Source: Clostridia bacterium (GTDB lineage: Bacteria > Bacillota > Clostridia > UBA1212 > UBA1255). Taken from it: 34,376 bases of DNA. The stretch spans positions 1 through 34,376 of the forward strand of contig JAGBGO010000030.1 of NCBI GenBank assembly GCA_017935905.1, written 5' to 3'. Positions 1-6,163 of the stretch are shown here, one piece after another (positions within the stretch are counted from its first letter, which is position 1; each line of letters opens with the position of its first letter). A program made the position numbers and the translations under genes. The notes under the pieces were generated by a model. That model was not told the origin of the DNA. It worked only from the letters and a program-made list of their open reading frames with translations, and searched no databases.

Positions 1-11
1 ATGTCGACATT

Positions 12-815
12 TTACAATCCCAGCAACCTCATCGCATTGCTGCCTAAGATCGCTTCCTTTTGATCATCGGACACCGGCAACCCCTCTACCCAGGCAATGG
101 ATTTCGTGGGATCTTCCCAAGGGCAGTCGCTGCCCAGCAGAATGTTCTCTAACGGGTGTTTCGCGAGAATCTTTCCGGCAAGCTCGTAAGACAGCTCGTA
201 GGTAGCTGCCATAGCGGTATCCATATAGACGTTGGGAATGCCGGCTACGTAATCCAAAACGTCCTCCCATCTGCGAAGCCCGCCGAAGTGGGCGAGAATC
301 ATTTTAAGTTTCGGATGGCGCTTTGCTACCTTTGCTGCAAGGACAGGAGGGCAGTGCACCTTGTCCGGACTGTAACAATCCCAGCCGGAATGAAAGACTG
401 TGGGGATTTCCAATTGTGCTAACGCATCGTAAATGGGGTCCATACGGCTTTCATCTACCATGAAATTCTGATAGTCCGGATGGAGTTTTACCCCGGGAAG
501 CCCCAGTTCTTTAATCCGTTCCAGTTCTTCCAAGGCATTGGGGGATTCCGGATGCACGGATCCAAAGGCCACCAAATGCCCTTTGTGTTCTTCGCAAATG
601 GCCGCTGCAGTATTGTTGATGGTATGTTCCTGTCCCGGCGCCGTTGCAATGTTCAAACAAACGCATACGTCTACGCCGGTTTTCCCTTGAGAGACCAGTG
701 TATCTGCCACCGTGCCGTCCGTATAGGGCGTAATGCCGGAAATTACCGCTAATTTACCGATGGCTTTGGGCGCTACTTTGTCCGGGAACGTGTGGGTGTG
801 AAAATCAACAATCAT
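12..815 (-). CDS. Amidohydrolase-family (TIM-barrel) metal-dependent hydrolase
   Basis: A 267-residue protein starting at the ATG at 813-815, which has a good GGAGG site about 9 nt upstream; the open frame extends further upstream but only overlaps metH out of frame. The N-terminus carries the metal-binding HxH pair (H6, H8 in DFHTHTF), later segments show TVFHSGWD and LAHFGG histidines, and GSDCPW near the C-terminus supplies the usual catalytic Asp. This is the signature order of the amidohydrolase_2 / TatD-like superfamily. The substrate cannot be read from sequence. It begins 2 nt after the metH stop and is the last visible gene of the methionine operon, so co-transcription is very likely. 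Whether it acts on a one-carbon or sulfur metabolite is only a guess from context. The stop codon lies 11 nt from the window edge. Confidence 0.9.
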   Translation of the reverse strand: MIVDFHTHTFPDKVAPKAIGKLAVISGITPYTDGTVADTLVSQGKTGVDVCVCLNIATAPGQEHTINNTAAAICEEHKGHLVAFGSVHPESPNALEELERIKELGLPGVKLHPDYQNFMVDESRMDPIYDALAQLEIPTVFHSGWDCYSPDKVHCPPVLAAKVAKRHPKLKMILAHFGGLRRWEDVLDYVAGIPNVYMDTAMAATYELSYELAGKILAKHPLENILLGSDCPWEDPTKSIAWVEGLPVSDDQKEAILGSNAMRLLGL

Positions 816-817
816 CT

Positions 818-3178
818 TTATTTGCCTCCGTAAAATGTTTGTACAATGTGTACGGCTTCCATGGCGTCTTGCCCGTAGAAATCCGCACCGATTTGGGTTG
901 CATACTCCGGCGTCAGCACAGCGCCACCTACCATAATACGTATGGACGGATCGGTCTTGTGAAGCAACGCGATGGTTTCTTCCATGGCCGGCACCGTGGT
1001 GGTCATTAAAGCACTTAAACCTACAATCTTGCAACCATTTTCCAGGGCGCCTCGCACAATCGTCTCCGGTGCCACGTCCCGCCCTAAATCGATGACTTGG
1101 AATCCGTAACTTTCCAATAATACCCGCACGATATTCTTGCCGATATCATGAATGTCGCCTTTCACCGTAGCTAGAATGACGGTCCCTTGGCTGTTGTCTC
1201 CCGTGGTCATCTTTTCTTTTGCTACGTCAAATGCTTTTGCAGCGGCTTCTGCCGTTTGGAGCAGTTGGGGGAGGAAAACGGTCTTAGCTTCGAAACCCGC
1301 CCCAATTTCGTTTAGTGCCGGGATGATTTGCGTCTCGATCATAGAAAGCGGCGCTTGGTCCTTCAAGGCTTCCCGGGCCCGGGTTTCCGCCAAATCTGTA
1401 AGACCACGGACAATGGCTTCTTTCAGCGTGCCGTCATCGGTGGTTTTGCTTTGTACGGTGACTTCATCAAGGCGCAGCGCGTAATCAATATATGCGCTGC
1501 AAGCGTTATCGAACCCGTGGAGTGCGTTGTGCCCGTAATACACATCCATCATCCCTTGTAAGAAAGGGTTCATAATGGCGGCACTTAATCCGGCTTGCAA
1601 TGCCTGGGCAAAGAATACGGGGTTCACTAAATCCCGACGGGGAAGTCCAAAGGAAATATTGGAAACACCCAGTACGGTGTGAATACCTAACTTTGTTAAG
1701 GCCTGCACGGCGCCCAGCGTAACGTTTCCGCTGTTTGTATCGGAAGACACGGTTAAAGTTAAGGGATCCACCACAATATCTTTCGCTTGAATCCCATATT
1801 CTTTAGCTTTCTCAAGAATCTTCTCGGCAATGGCTACGCGACCTTCTACCGTGTCCGGAATGCCGCTTTCGTCTAAGGTAAGGGCCACCAATACACCGCC
1901 GTATTTGGCCACCAAAGGAAGCACGGATTCCATAGAAGACATCTTACCGTTTACCGAGTTGATCATAGGCTTGCCGGCGTAAATCCGCATGGCTCGTTCT
2001 AAGGCTTCCGGGGAAGAAGAGTCGATCTGCAGGGGCAGGTCTGTCACCGCTTGCAAGGCCTTGACGGTGTCTTCCATCATGGCAGGCTCGTCGATTTCCG
2101 GAAGTCCTACGTTGACGTCCAAAATCTGCACACCGGCTTCCGTCTGACGGATGCCTTCATTTAGAAGATAATTTAAGTCGTGTTGCCGCAAGGCTTCTTT
2201 TAATTTGGGTTTACCCGTAGGGTTAATGCGCTCGCCGATTAAAACGGGCGCACCGCCGATTAAGACACCGTGAGAATAAGACGACACCACGGTTTCGTCT
2301 TTAGAAGTAGGCAGCGCATAGGGCAGGTCTTTGGTCTTCTCAATGGCCAGGCGCAAATATTCCGGGGTGGTACCGCAGCAACCGCCTAATATCGTGGCAC
2401 CTTGGGTGGCCAGCGCCACCATTTTACCGGCAAAATCCTCCGGGGAAAGATCGTAGTAGGTCTTTCCGTCTTGGCTCTTGGGAAGCCCTGCATTGGGATT
2501 CACGATAATGGGGGTACTTGCGTGGGCGGTAAAATGGGGAAGAAGTGTCAACATTTGATCCGGCCCGAAGGAACAGTTCATACCGATGGCATCTACGCGG
2601 AGTCCTTCCAACATAGCAATCATGGCCAAAGGATCGGCGCCGGTCATCAAATGACCGCTTTCGTCGTAGGCATTGGTGACGAAAATGGGCAGGTCGCAAT
2701 GCTCCTTAGCTGCCAGTACCGCTGCCTTGGTTTCCAAAGCGTCGTTCATGGTCTCAATTAGAATACAATCTGCACCGCCGCAAGCTGTCAAGGCTTTTAC
2801 ATTGTCAGCATAAAGGGCGACGCAGTCTTCAAAATCCAGGTCGCCGTAGGGGGCCAGCATTCTGCCCGTGGGACCCATATCAAAGGCGACATAGGTGCCG
2901 GGGTAGTCTTTACATGCTTCCCGGGCATTTCGAAGCGCCGCTTCAATGAGCTCCCGGGCGTTGGTAAAACGGTCTTTGTTGACCCCAAATGTATTGGTCT
3001 TGATTATATGACATCCGGCTTCTAAATAGGCTTTATGCAGGGCAACGATTTCTTCCGGATGGGTGAGGTTCCAGGTTTCCGGTTTCTCTCCGGGCTGAAG
3101 GCCTCTTGCTTGCAGACAAGTGCCGGTTCCGCCGTCGAAGAAGATTCGTTCTCGTTTAATTCTTTCTAATAGCGTCAT
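818..3178 (-). CDS. metH: Cobalamin-dependent methionine synthase lacking the reactivation domain
   Basis: A 786-residue enzyme that transfers a methyl group from methyl-tetrahydrofolate via B12 to homocysteine. The N-terminal homocysteine-binding barrel has the zinc-ligand cysteines C202 (MNCSFGP) and C267/C268 (GGCCGTTPE). The pterin-binding barrel follows (GERINPTGK, DVNVGLPE, DSSSPEAL). A four-helix cap and a B12-binding Rossmann domain end the protein, with the cobalt-ligand motif D675-x-H677-x-x-G680 (GDIHDIGKN). E. coli MetH is about 1,230 residues; the missing part is the AdoMet-binding reactivation domain, which the gene immediately upstream encodes as a separate protein. I chose the ATG at 3176-3178 because it has AAGGAGTG upstream and overlaps the upstream stop as ATGA. 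The longer open frame would run through the upstream gene. Confidence 0.96.
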   Translation of the reverse strand: MTLLERIKRERIFFDGGTGTCLQARGLQPGEKPETWNLTHPEEIVALHKAYLEAGCHIIKTNTFGVNKDRFTNARELIEAALRNAREACKDYPGTYVAFDMGPTGRMLAPYGDLDFEDCVALYADNVKALTACGGADCILIETMNDALETKAAVLAAKEHCDLPIFVTNAYDESGHLMTGADPLAMIAMLEGLRVDAIGMNCSFGPDQMLTLLPHFTAHASTPIIVNPNAGLPKSQDGKTYYDLSPEDFAGKMVALATQGATILGGCCGTTPEYLRLAIEKTKDLPYALPTSKDETVVSSYSHGVLIGGAPVLIGERINPTGKPKLKEALRQHDLNYLLNEGIRQTEAGVQILDVNVGLPEIDEPAMMEDTVKALQAVTDLPLQIDSSSPEALERAMRIYAGKPMINSVNGKMSSMESVLPLVAKYGGVLVALTLDESGIPDTVEGRVAIAEKILEKAKEYGIQAKDIVVDPLTLTVSSDTNSGNVTLGAVQALTKLGIHTVLGVSNISFGLPRRDLVNPVFFAQALQAGLSAAIMNPFLQGMMDVYYGHNALHGFDNACSAYIDYALRLDEVTVQSKTTDDGTLKEAIVRGLTDLAETRAREALKDQAPLSMIETQIIPALNEIGAGFEAKTVFLPQLLQTAEAAAKAFDVAKEKMTTGDNSQGTVILATVKGDIHDIGKNIVRVLLESYGFQVIDLGRDVAPETIVRGALENGCKIVGLSALMTTTVPAMEETIALLHKTDPSIRIMVGGAVLTPEYATQIGADFYGQDAMEAVHIVQTFYGGK

Positions 3179-3777
3179 AATTTTCTCACTCCTTGAAATG
3201 CAGTGATGGATTTTCTCGGGGTCATCAACAGATTGGTCCCCAGTGTGATGCCGGTATGCTTCGTCGCCTCCAAGGCTTCTAAAACGGTAGTCTGGATTGT
3301 AAGGGGTACGTCTCCGTATCCCGGACTGAATCGGGGACAAAGGGTCGCATCATCCGATAGTTCTTCTCGGAATATTTTGCTCAGTGCATCCGCAGCACTT
3401 TCTGCATAAGCGGAGGCCAGTGCGTCTACTGCAAAGGCTTTTCCGGGGGAAGATACGGCCAGTCTTGCAATGGTGCGGTCAATTTGAAGACCTAAAGTCA
3501 CTGCCAGCGTGTACACTTGTATGCAGCCGGATAAGTTTTTGTAAAGGTCTTTGGATTCCAAACGGGTGTAGCCTAAATCAATCTTTCCGGTAGGCAGTAT
3601 GCGGACCAACGTTTTGGTAAAACAGTATTTGGGTTGAATTTCTTTCTCCACCAAAGGTGCGTATTCCGCAATCCATTGCGATGCCTGCTCTCCCGGCACC
3701 CCTAAACGAAGGGCTGCTTCCTTCACGTTCAGCTCAATTTGATCGATTTGAAAAGATCCTGCAGAAATAGCAATCAT
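3175..3777 (-). CDS. Stand-alone methionine synthase reactivation (AdoMet-binding) domain protein
   Basis: A 200-residue protein that matches the C-terminal reactivation domain of long MetH enzymes. In that family the domain binds S-adenosylmethionine and remethylates cob(II)alamin after accidental oxidation, with an electron donor. The diagnostic region is PRFSPGYGD (about residues 147-155), the counterpart of the RxxPGYP AdoMet-binding motif, followed by the LMTPRKSITA segment typical of the clostridial split form. The start at 3775-3777 has AAGGAGT at proper spacing. It lies 10 nt after metF and overlaps metH by 4 nt (ATGA), which suggests translational coupling and near-equal dosage with metH. 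The electron donor is not visible in this window. Confidence 0.92.
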   Translation of the reverse strand: MIAISAGSFQIDQIELNVKEAALRLGVPGEQASQWIAEYAPLVEKEIQPKYCFTKTLVRILPTGKIDLGYTRLESKDLYKNLSGCIQVYTLAVTLGLQIDRTIARLAVSSPGKAFAVDALASAYAESAADALSKIFREELSDDATLCPRFSPGYGDVPLTIQTTVLEALEATKHTGITLGTNLLMTPRKSITAFQGVRKL

Positions 3778-3787
3778 AACGTACTCC

Positions 3788-4651
3788 TTACTGAATTAAA
3801 TAACGTACGTTGTCTTGAATGGCTTTGGCTACATCCGGTTTGTTCATGGAGTAAACGTGCACCGCATTGATGCCGTTTGCCAGCAAATCCACAATTTGCT
3901 CGGTAGCAAAGGCAATGCCCGCTTGTTTCATCGCCTCCGGTCTGTCCCCGTAGCGATCTACGATGCGCAGAAATTGCGGAGGCAGATTATTTCCGGAAAT
4001 GGAACAAATTCGCTTGATTTGGGCAGCGCTGGTTACCGGCATAATACCGGCCACAATGGGTACATTCACGCCTGCGCGAAGAGCCCGGTACATAAAATTA
4101 TATAGAATATCATTGTCGAAAAACATCTGAGTGGTGAGAAATTCGCATCCCGCATCCACTTTCTTCTTTAAGTTCTCAATATCTTGGCTTGCGCTTACGC
4201 TCTCCGGGTGGGTTTCCGGATAGCAGGCGCCACCGATACAAAAGTCTCCGTCAAATTGTTTGATTTCTTCAATCAAGTCTGACGCGTGTCGGTACAACGG
4301 ATTCTCCACAGTTTGTCCTTGGGGAACGTCTCCGCGAAGCGCTAATATATTCTCAATACCTGCGACTTTTAGATTGGTTAACATCTGCCGCACGTTTTCT
4401 TTGTTGGAAGAAATGCAGGTTAAATGGGCAAGGGAAGGAACCCCTTGTCGCAGTAAGTCTTCTGCAATCTGTACTGTATAGGCGGACGTACCGCCACCGG
4501 CTCCGTAGGTTACGCTCATATAACTGGGGCTTAGCGTGGCAATTTCCGTAACGGCTTTCTGCACAGACTCAAACGTATCGCTGGTCTTGGGCGGGAAAAC
4601 TTCAAAAGACAGACTGGGTTTAGGCCCGGTTAAAATATTGGTTAGTTTCAT
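3788..4651 (-). CDS. metF: 5,10-methylenetetrahydrofolate reductase
   Basis: A 287-residue FAD-dependent TIM-barrel enzyme that reduces methylene-THF to methyl-THF, the methyl donor for the MetH encoded downstream. The N-terminal SFEVFPPKT motif (about residues 15-23) is the family hallmark and includes the catalytic Glu; YMSVTYGAGG, LALRGDVP and the TQMFFDND segment are also characteristic. Length matches the bacterial family (about 280-300). It is the first gene of the minus-strand methionine operon, with an AAAGGAGA site upstream and an extended -10 promoter at about 4695-4723. I saw no S-box or T-box leader; the leader is short, so control is more likely by a promoter-binding factor than by a riboswitch. 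Confidence 0.97.
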   Translation of the reverse strand: MKLTNILTGPKPSLSFEVFPPKTSDTFESVQKAVTEIATLSPSYMSVTYGAGGGTSAYTVQIAEDLLRQGVPSLAHLTCISSNKENVRQMLTNLKVAGIENILALRGDVPQGQTVENPLYRHASDLIEEIKQFDGDFCIGGACYPETHPESVSASQDIENLKKKVDAGCEFLTTQMFFDNDILYNFMYRALRAGVNVPIVAGIMPVTSAAQIKRICSISGNNLPPQFLRIVDRYGDRPEAMKQAGIAFATEQIVDLLANGINAVHVYSMNKPDVAKAIQDNVRYLIQ

Positions 4652-4694
4652 ATTGACGTGCCATCTCCTTTCCCCGTAAGTGCGGGCAAGAGAT

Positions 4695-4723
4695 ATTATA
4701 GCACAGTTGGGGTAAAATGGAAA
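4695..4723 (-). promoter_or_regulatory. Extended -10 promoter for the metF operon
   Basis: On the minus strand there is TATAAT (4695-4700) preceded directly by TGC, an extended -10 element (TGnTATAAT). A weak -35 (TTTCCA, 4718-4723) sits 17 nt upstream. The distance to the metF start leaves a leader of about 40 nt. A 14-mer covering the -10 and its upstream side (plus-strand TATAGCACAGTTGG, 4697-4710) recurs exactly in the dus promoter at 26185-26198. Confidence 0.7.
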
Positions 4724-4725
4724 TT

Positions 4726-4941
4726 TTATTTCACTCTTTTGGGATTGTTGGTACGACCTAAGATATAGTCGGTGGAAACTTTGTAAAAATCTGCTAATTT
4801 GATCAAATAATCCAGAGGGAGATTCTGCACGCCGCGCTCATAGCGAGAGTACACGGTTTGCTGAATATTTAACATTGCAGCAACATCTACTTGCGTTAAA
4901 TCGTGGTCTTCACGTAAATCTCGAAGGCGCTTAAAATGCAT
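4726..4941 (-). CDS. Small XRE-family helix-turn-helix repressor
   Basis: A 71-residue protein that is almost entirely one lambda-repressor-type HTH domain. LTQVDVAAMLNIQQTVYSRYERG (split here only as a description: helices 2-3 at about residues 15-37) is the recognition unit, and LPLDYLIKLADFYKVSTDYILGRT is the standard continuation of helices 4-5. It has a strong GGAGGG site 9-14 nt upstream of the ATG. No oligomerisation or effector domain is present. It faces away from the nuclease-like gene at 5298, with a 356-bp region of inverted and direct repeats between them, so autoregulation and control of that divergent gene are plausible. It points toward the metF promoter, which overlaps its 3' end. 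An antitoxin or phage-type regulator role cannot be separated from a housekeeping one by sequence. Confidence 0.9.
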   Translation of the reverse strand: MHFKRLRDLREDHDLTQVDVAAMLNIQQTVYSRYERGVQNLPLDYLIKLADFYKVSTDYILGRTNNPKRVK

Positions 4942-5049
4942 CTTACGTCCCTCCTTTTTTGGAAAATTTTACCAATATGATTGATTTGACTTTATCATAC
5001 TTGCGTGTTGAAATGGTGTTTTAGAACAAATAAGTACTAAATTTTTTGC

Positions 5050-5089
5050 GGTGGGAGGTAAAATGGCGTAAAAATGAATTTACCTCACC
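5050..5089. repeat. Hairpin unit 1 of the GGGAGGT/ACCTCCC array
   Basis: GAGGTAAA (5055-5062) pairs perfectly with TTTACCTC (5079-5086) around a 16-nt loop; the outer GGT (5050-5052) can pair with ACC (5087-5089) past a 2-nt bulge. On the plus strand the left arm GGGAGGT is followed by an ATG-GCG-TAA mini-frame at 5063-5071. Confidence 0.75.
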
Positions 5090-5103
5090 CATTCTTGAAA
5101 AAA

Positions 5104-5141
5104 CGGGAGGTTTTTTTTGATTTAATCGGATTTACCTCCCG
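5104..5141. repeat. Hairpin unit 2 of the GGGAGGT/ACCTCCC array
   Basis: CGGGAGGT (5104-5111) pairs perfectly with ACCTCCCG (5134-5141) across a 22-nt loop. An alternative small hairpin is possible at 5099-5114, with A-rich and T-rich arms around the GGGAG core, so the element may have two conformations. Confidence 0.8.
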
Positions 5142-5165
5142 CGTACACCATCGATGCATCAAAAA

Positions 5166-5205
5166 GTGGGAGGTTAATTCATAAAAAAAGCATTTTACCT
5201 CCCGC
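5166..5205. repeat. Hairpin unit 3 of the GGGAGGT/ACCTCCC array
   Basis: GTGGGAGGT (5166-5174) pairs with ACCTCCCGC (5197-5205), 9 bp with one G-T wobble, across a 22-nt loop. The right flank TTTACCTCCCGCG matches unit 2 closely, so units 2 and 3 look like diverged copies with a 62-63 nt period. On the minus strand the right arm reads GGGAGGTAAA then an ATG opening a 4-codon frame. Confidence 0.8.
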
Positions 5206-5220
5206 GCACCTGCCGAAATA

Positions 5221-5257
5221 AATTTTGGGAAATATATTCACAAAATTCGGGAAATAT
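5221..5257. repeat. 15-bp imperfect direct repeat upstream of the nuclease-like gene
   Basis: AATTTTGGGAAATAT (5221-5235) and AAATTCGGGAAATAT (5243-5257) are direct repeats with a 22-bp start-to-start distance, about two helical turns. The position just upstream of a possible -10 for the rightward gene suggests an operator, with the adjacent XRE protein the obvious candidate ligand; this is inference. Confidence 0.6.
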
Positions 5258-5297
5258 GTTTGAATGGTATAGCGTAGAAGAAAGGGGGGCTTTTACC

Positions 5298-6077
5298 ATG
5301 TATTACCAAAAAATGAAAGAAGAAAGAAATCGATTACGGCAAGCCATTCGTCATTGTGATGAATTGTTGCAAACGCTTCCGGAGGGAACGCTTTATTGCG
5401 TACAAGATGGAAATCGGGAGAAATGGTATCACAAAATTGATGGTAAGGAGAAATATATTCCGAAAGCGAATCAATTACAAGCGGCGCGGCTTGCGTACAA
5501 ACGCTATTTAATTGCACAAAAGAAAGACTTAAAGCGGGAACTGTGTGCTGTAGATGCCTTTTTGGAAAAATATCCGCAGGAATATGAAGCGCAAACGTTC
5601 ATGGAGGACCATCGATACCAACCGCTGATTCAAGTGTTTCTGTCTCCACGTAACGAGGTGCTCAAAAGGTGGGCGGAAGAACCTTATGAGCAAAATCCAT
5701 ATAAACCGGAAGGGAAGATCCATCGCATTTATCCGGGGCTTTCCGTACGATCTAAAGCAGAAGCGATGATTGCTTCTCGATTACATAGTTATCAGATTCC
5801 GTTTCGCTATGAGTGTATCATGTATTTAGGCGGGAAAGCGGTTTATCCGGATTTCACGATTCGCCATCCGGAAACAGGCGAACTTTACTACTGGGAGCAT
5901 TTAGGGCTTTTAGAGGATCCGGCATACAGTCAGAGGGCCGGGGAGAAAATCACACAATATGCAAACGCCGGATTCTACGTAAATCGAAATCTGATTCTTA
6001 CCGATGAAACGCGACGTCATCCTTTAACCTTGGATGAAATCGACAAGGTGATTGGGGACTATTTTTTGTGTGCGTAG
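5298..6077 (+). CDS. Candidate PD-(D/E)XK nuclease-like protein of unknown function
   Basis: A 259-residue protein starting at the ATG at 5298, chosen because AAAGGGGGG lies 8-17 nt upstream; the in-frame ATG at 5256 has no such site and lies in the repeat region. Residues 1-95 are charged and helical (probable coiled coil). The C-terminal half has the order expected of a PD-(D/E)XK-type fold: E155 in VRSKAEAMIA, P184-D185 in VYPDFTI, E200-H201 in YYWEHLG, then K217. I remember similar uncharacterised proteins from clostridial genomes (RSK-E ... PDF ... WEH pattern), but know of no assigned function. There is no helicase, methylase or transposase partner nearby. It lies between an XRE gene and polC, with a structured intergenic region upstream. 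Nuclease activity is inferred only from the residue pattern. Confidence 0.85.
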   Translation: MYYQKMKEERNRLRQAIRHCDELLQTLPEGTLYCVQDGNREKWYHKIDGKEKYIPKANQLQAARLAYKRYLIAQKKDLKRELCAVDAFLEKYPQEYEAQTFMEDHRYQPLIQVFLSPRNEVLKRWAEEPYEQNPYKPEGKIHRIYPGLSVRSKAEAMIASRLHSYQIPFRYECIMYLGGKAVYPDFTIRHPETGELYYWEHLGLLEDPAYSQRAGEKITQYANAGFYVNRNLILTDETRRHPLTLDEIDKVIGDYFLCA

Positions 6078-6090
6078 GATCTTTTGCAGG

Positions 6091-6120
6091 TTGCACCCAA
6101 AGCGGGATTCGTGGTATACT
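6091..6120 (+). promoter_or_regulatory. Promoter for polC
   Basis: TTGCAC (6091-6096), an 18-nt spacer and TATACT (6115-6120), preceded by TGG as an extended -10. It starts 14 nt after the stop of the nuclease-like gene and gives a leader of about 37 nt to the polC ATG. Confidence 0.75.
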
Positions 6121-6163
6121 AAATGAAATCGTTTGGAGTTTGGAAGGGCGGATTGGAAAGGTC

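Larger units (their letters stand above)
4942..5297. other. AT-rich intergenic region between divergent XRE and nuclease-like genes
   Basis: This is the longest non-coding stretch in the window. The left part (4942-5045) should hold the XRE promoter; TGGTAAAAT (minus strand, about 4967-4975) and TATGAT (about 4995-5000) are candidate -10 elements but neither has a convincing -35. The centre (5050-5205) holds three tandem hairpins with GGGAGGT/ACCTCCC arms. The right part (5221-5257) holds a 15-bp imperfect direct repeat just ahead of a possible -10 (TGGTATAGC, about 5265-5273) for the rightward gene. No tRNA or long open frame is present. It is visibly richer in A/T than the flanking genes. 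Confidence 0.75.

Noticed and set aside
1-10. Perfect 10-bp palindrome ATGTCGACAT at the window edge
   Set aside because: No loop, no T-run in the right place for the leftward operon, and the context beyond the edge is unknown; chance cannot be excluded.
4652-4700. SAM or T-box riboswitch ahead of metF
   Set aside because: The leader from the extended -10 to the metF start is only about 40 nt, too short for either riboswitch class, and no matching conserved blocks are seen.
5050-5205. CRISPR-like array (three spaced repeats)
   Set aside because: The repeated parts are 7-13 nt palindrome arms, unit spacing varies, loops are not spacer-sized unique segments, and no cas gene is nearby.
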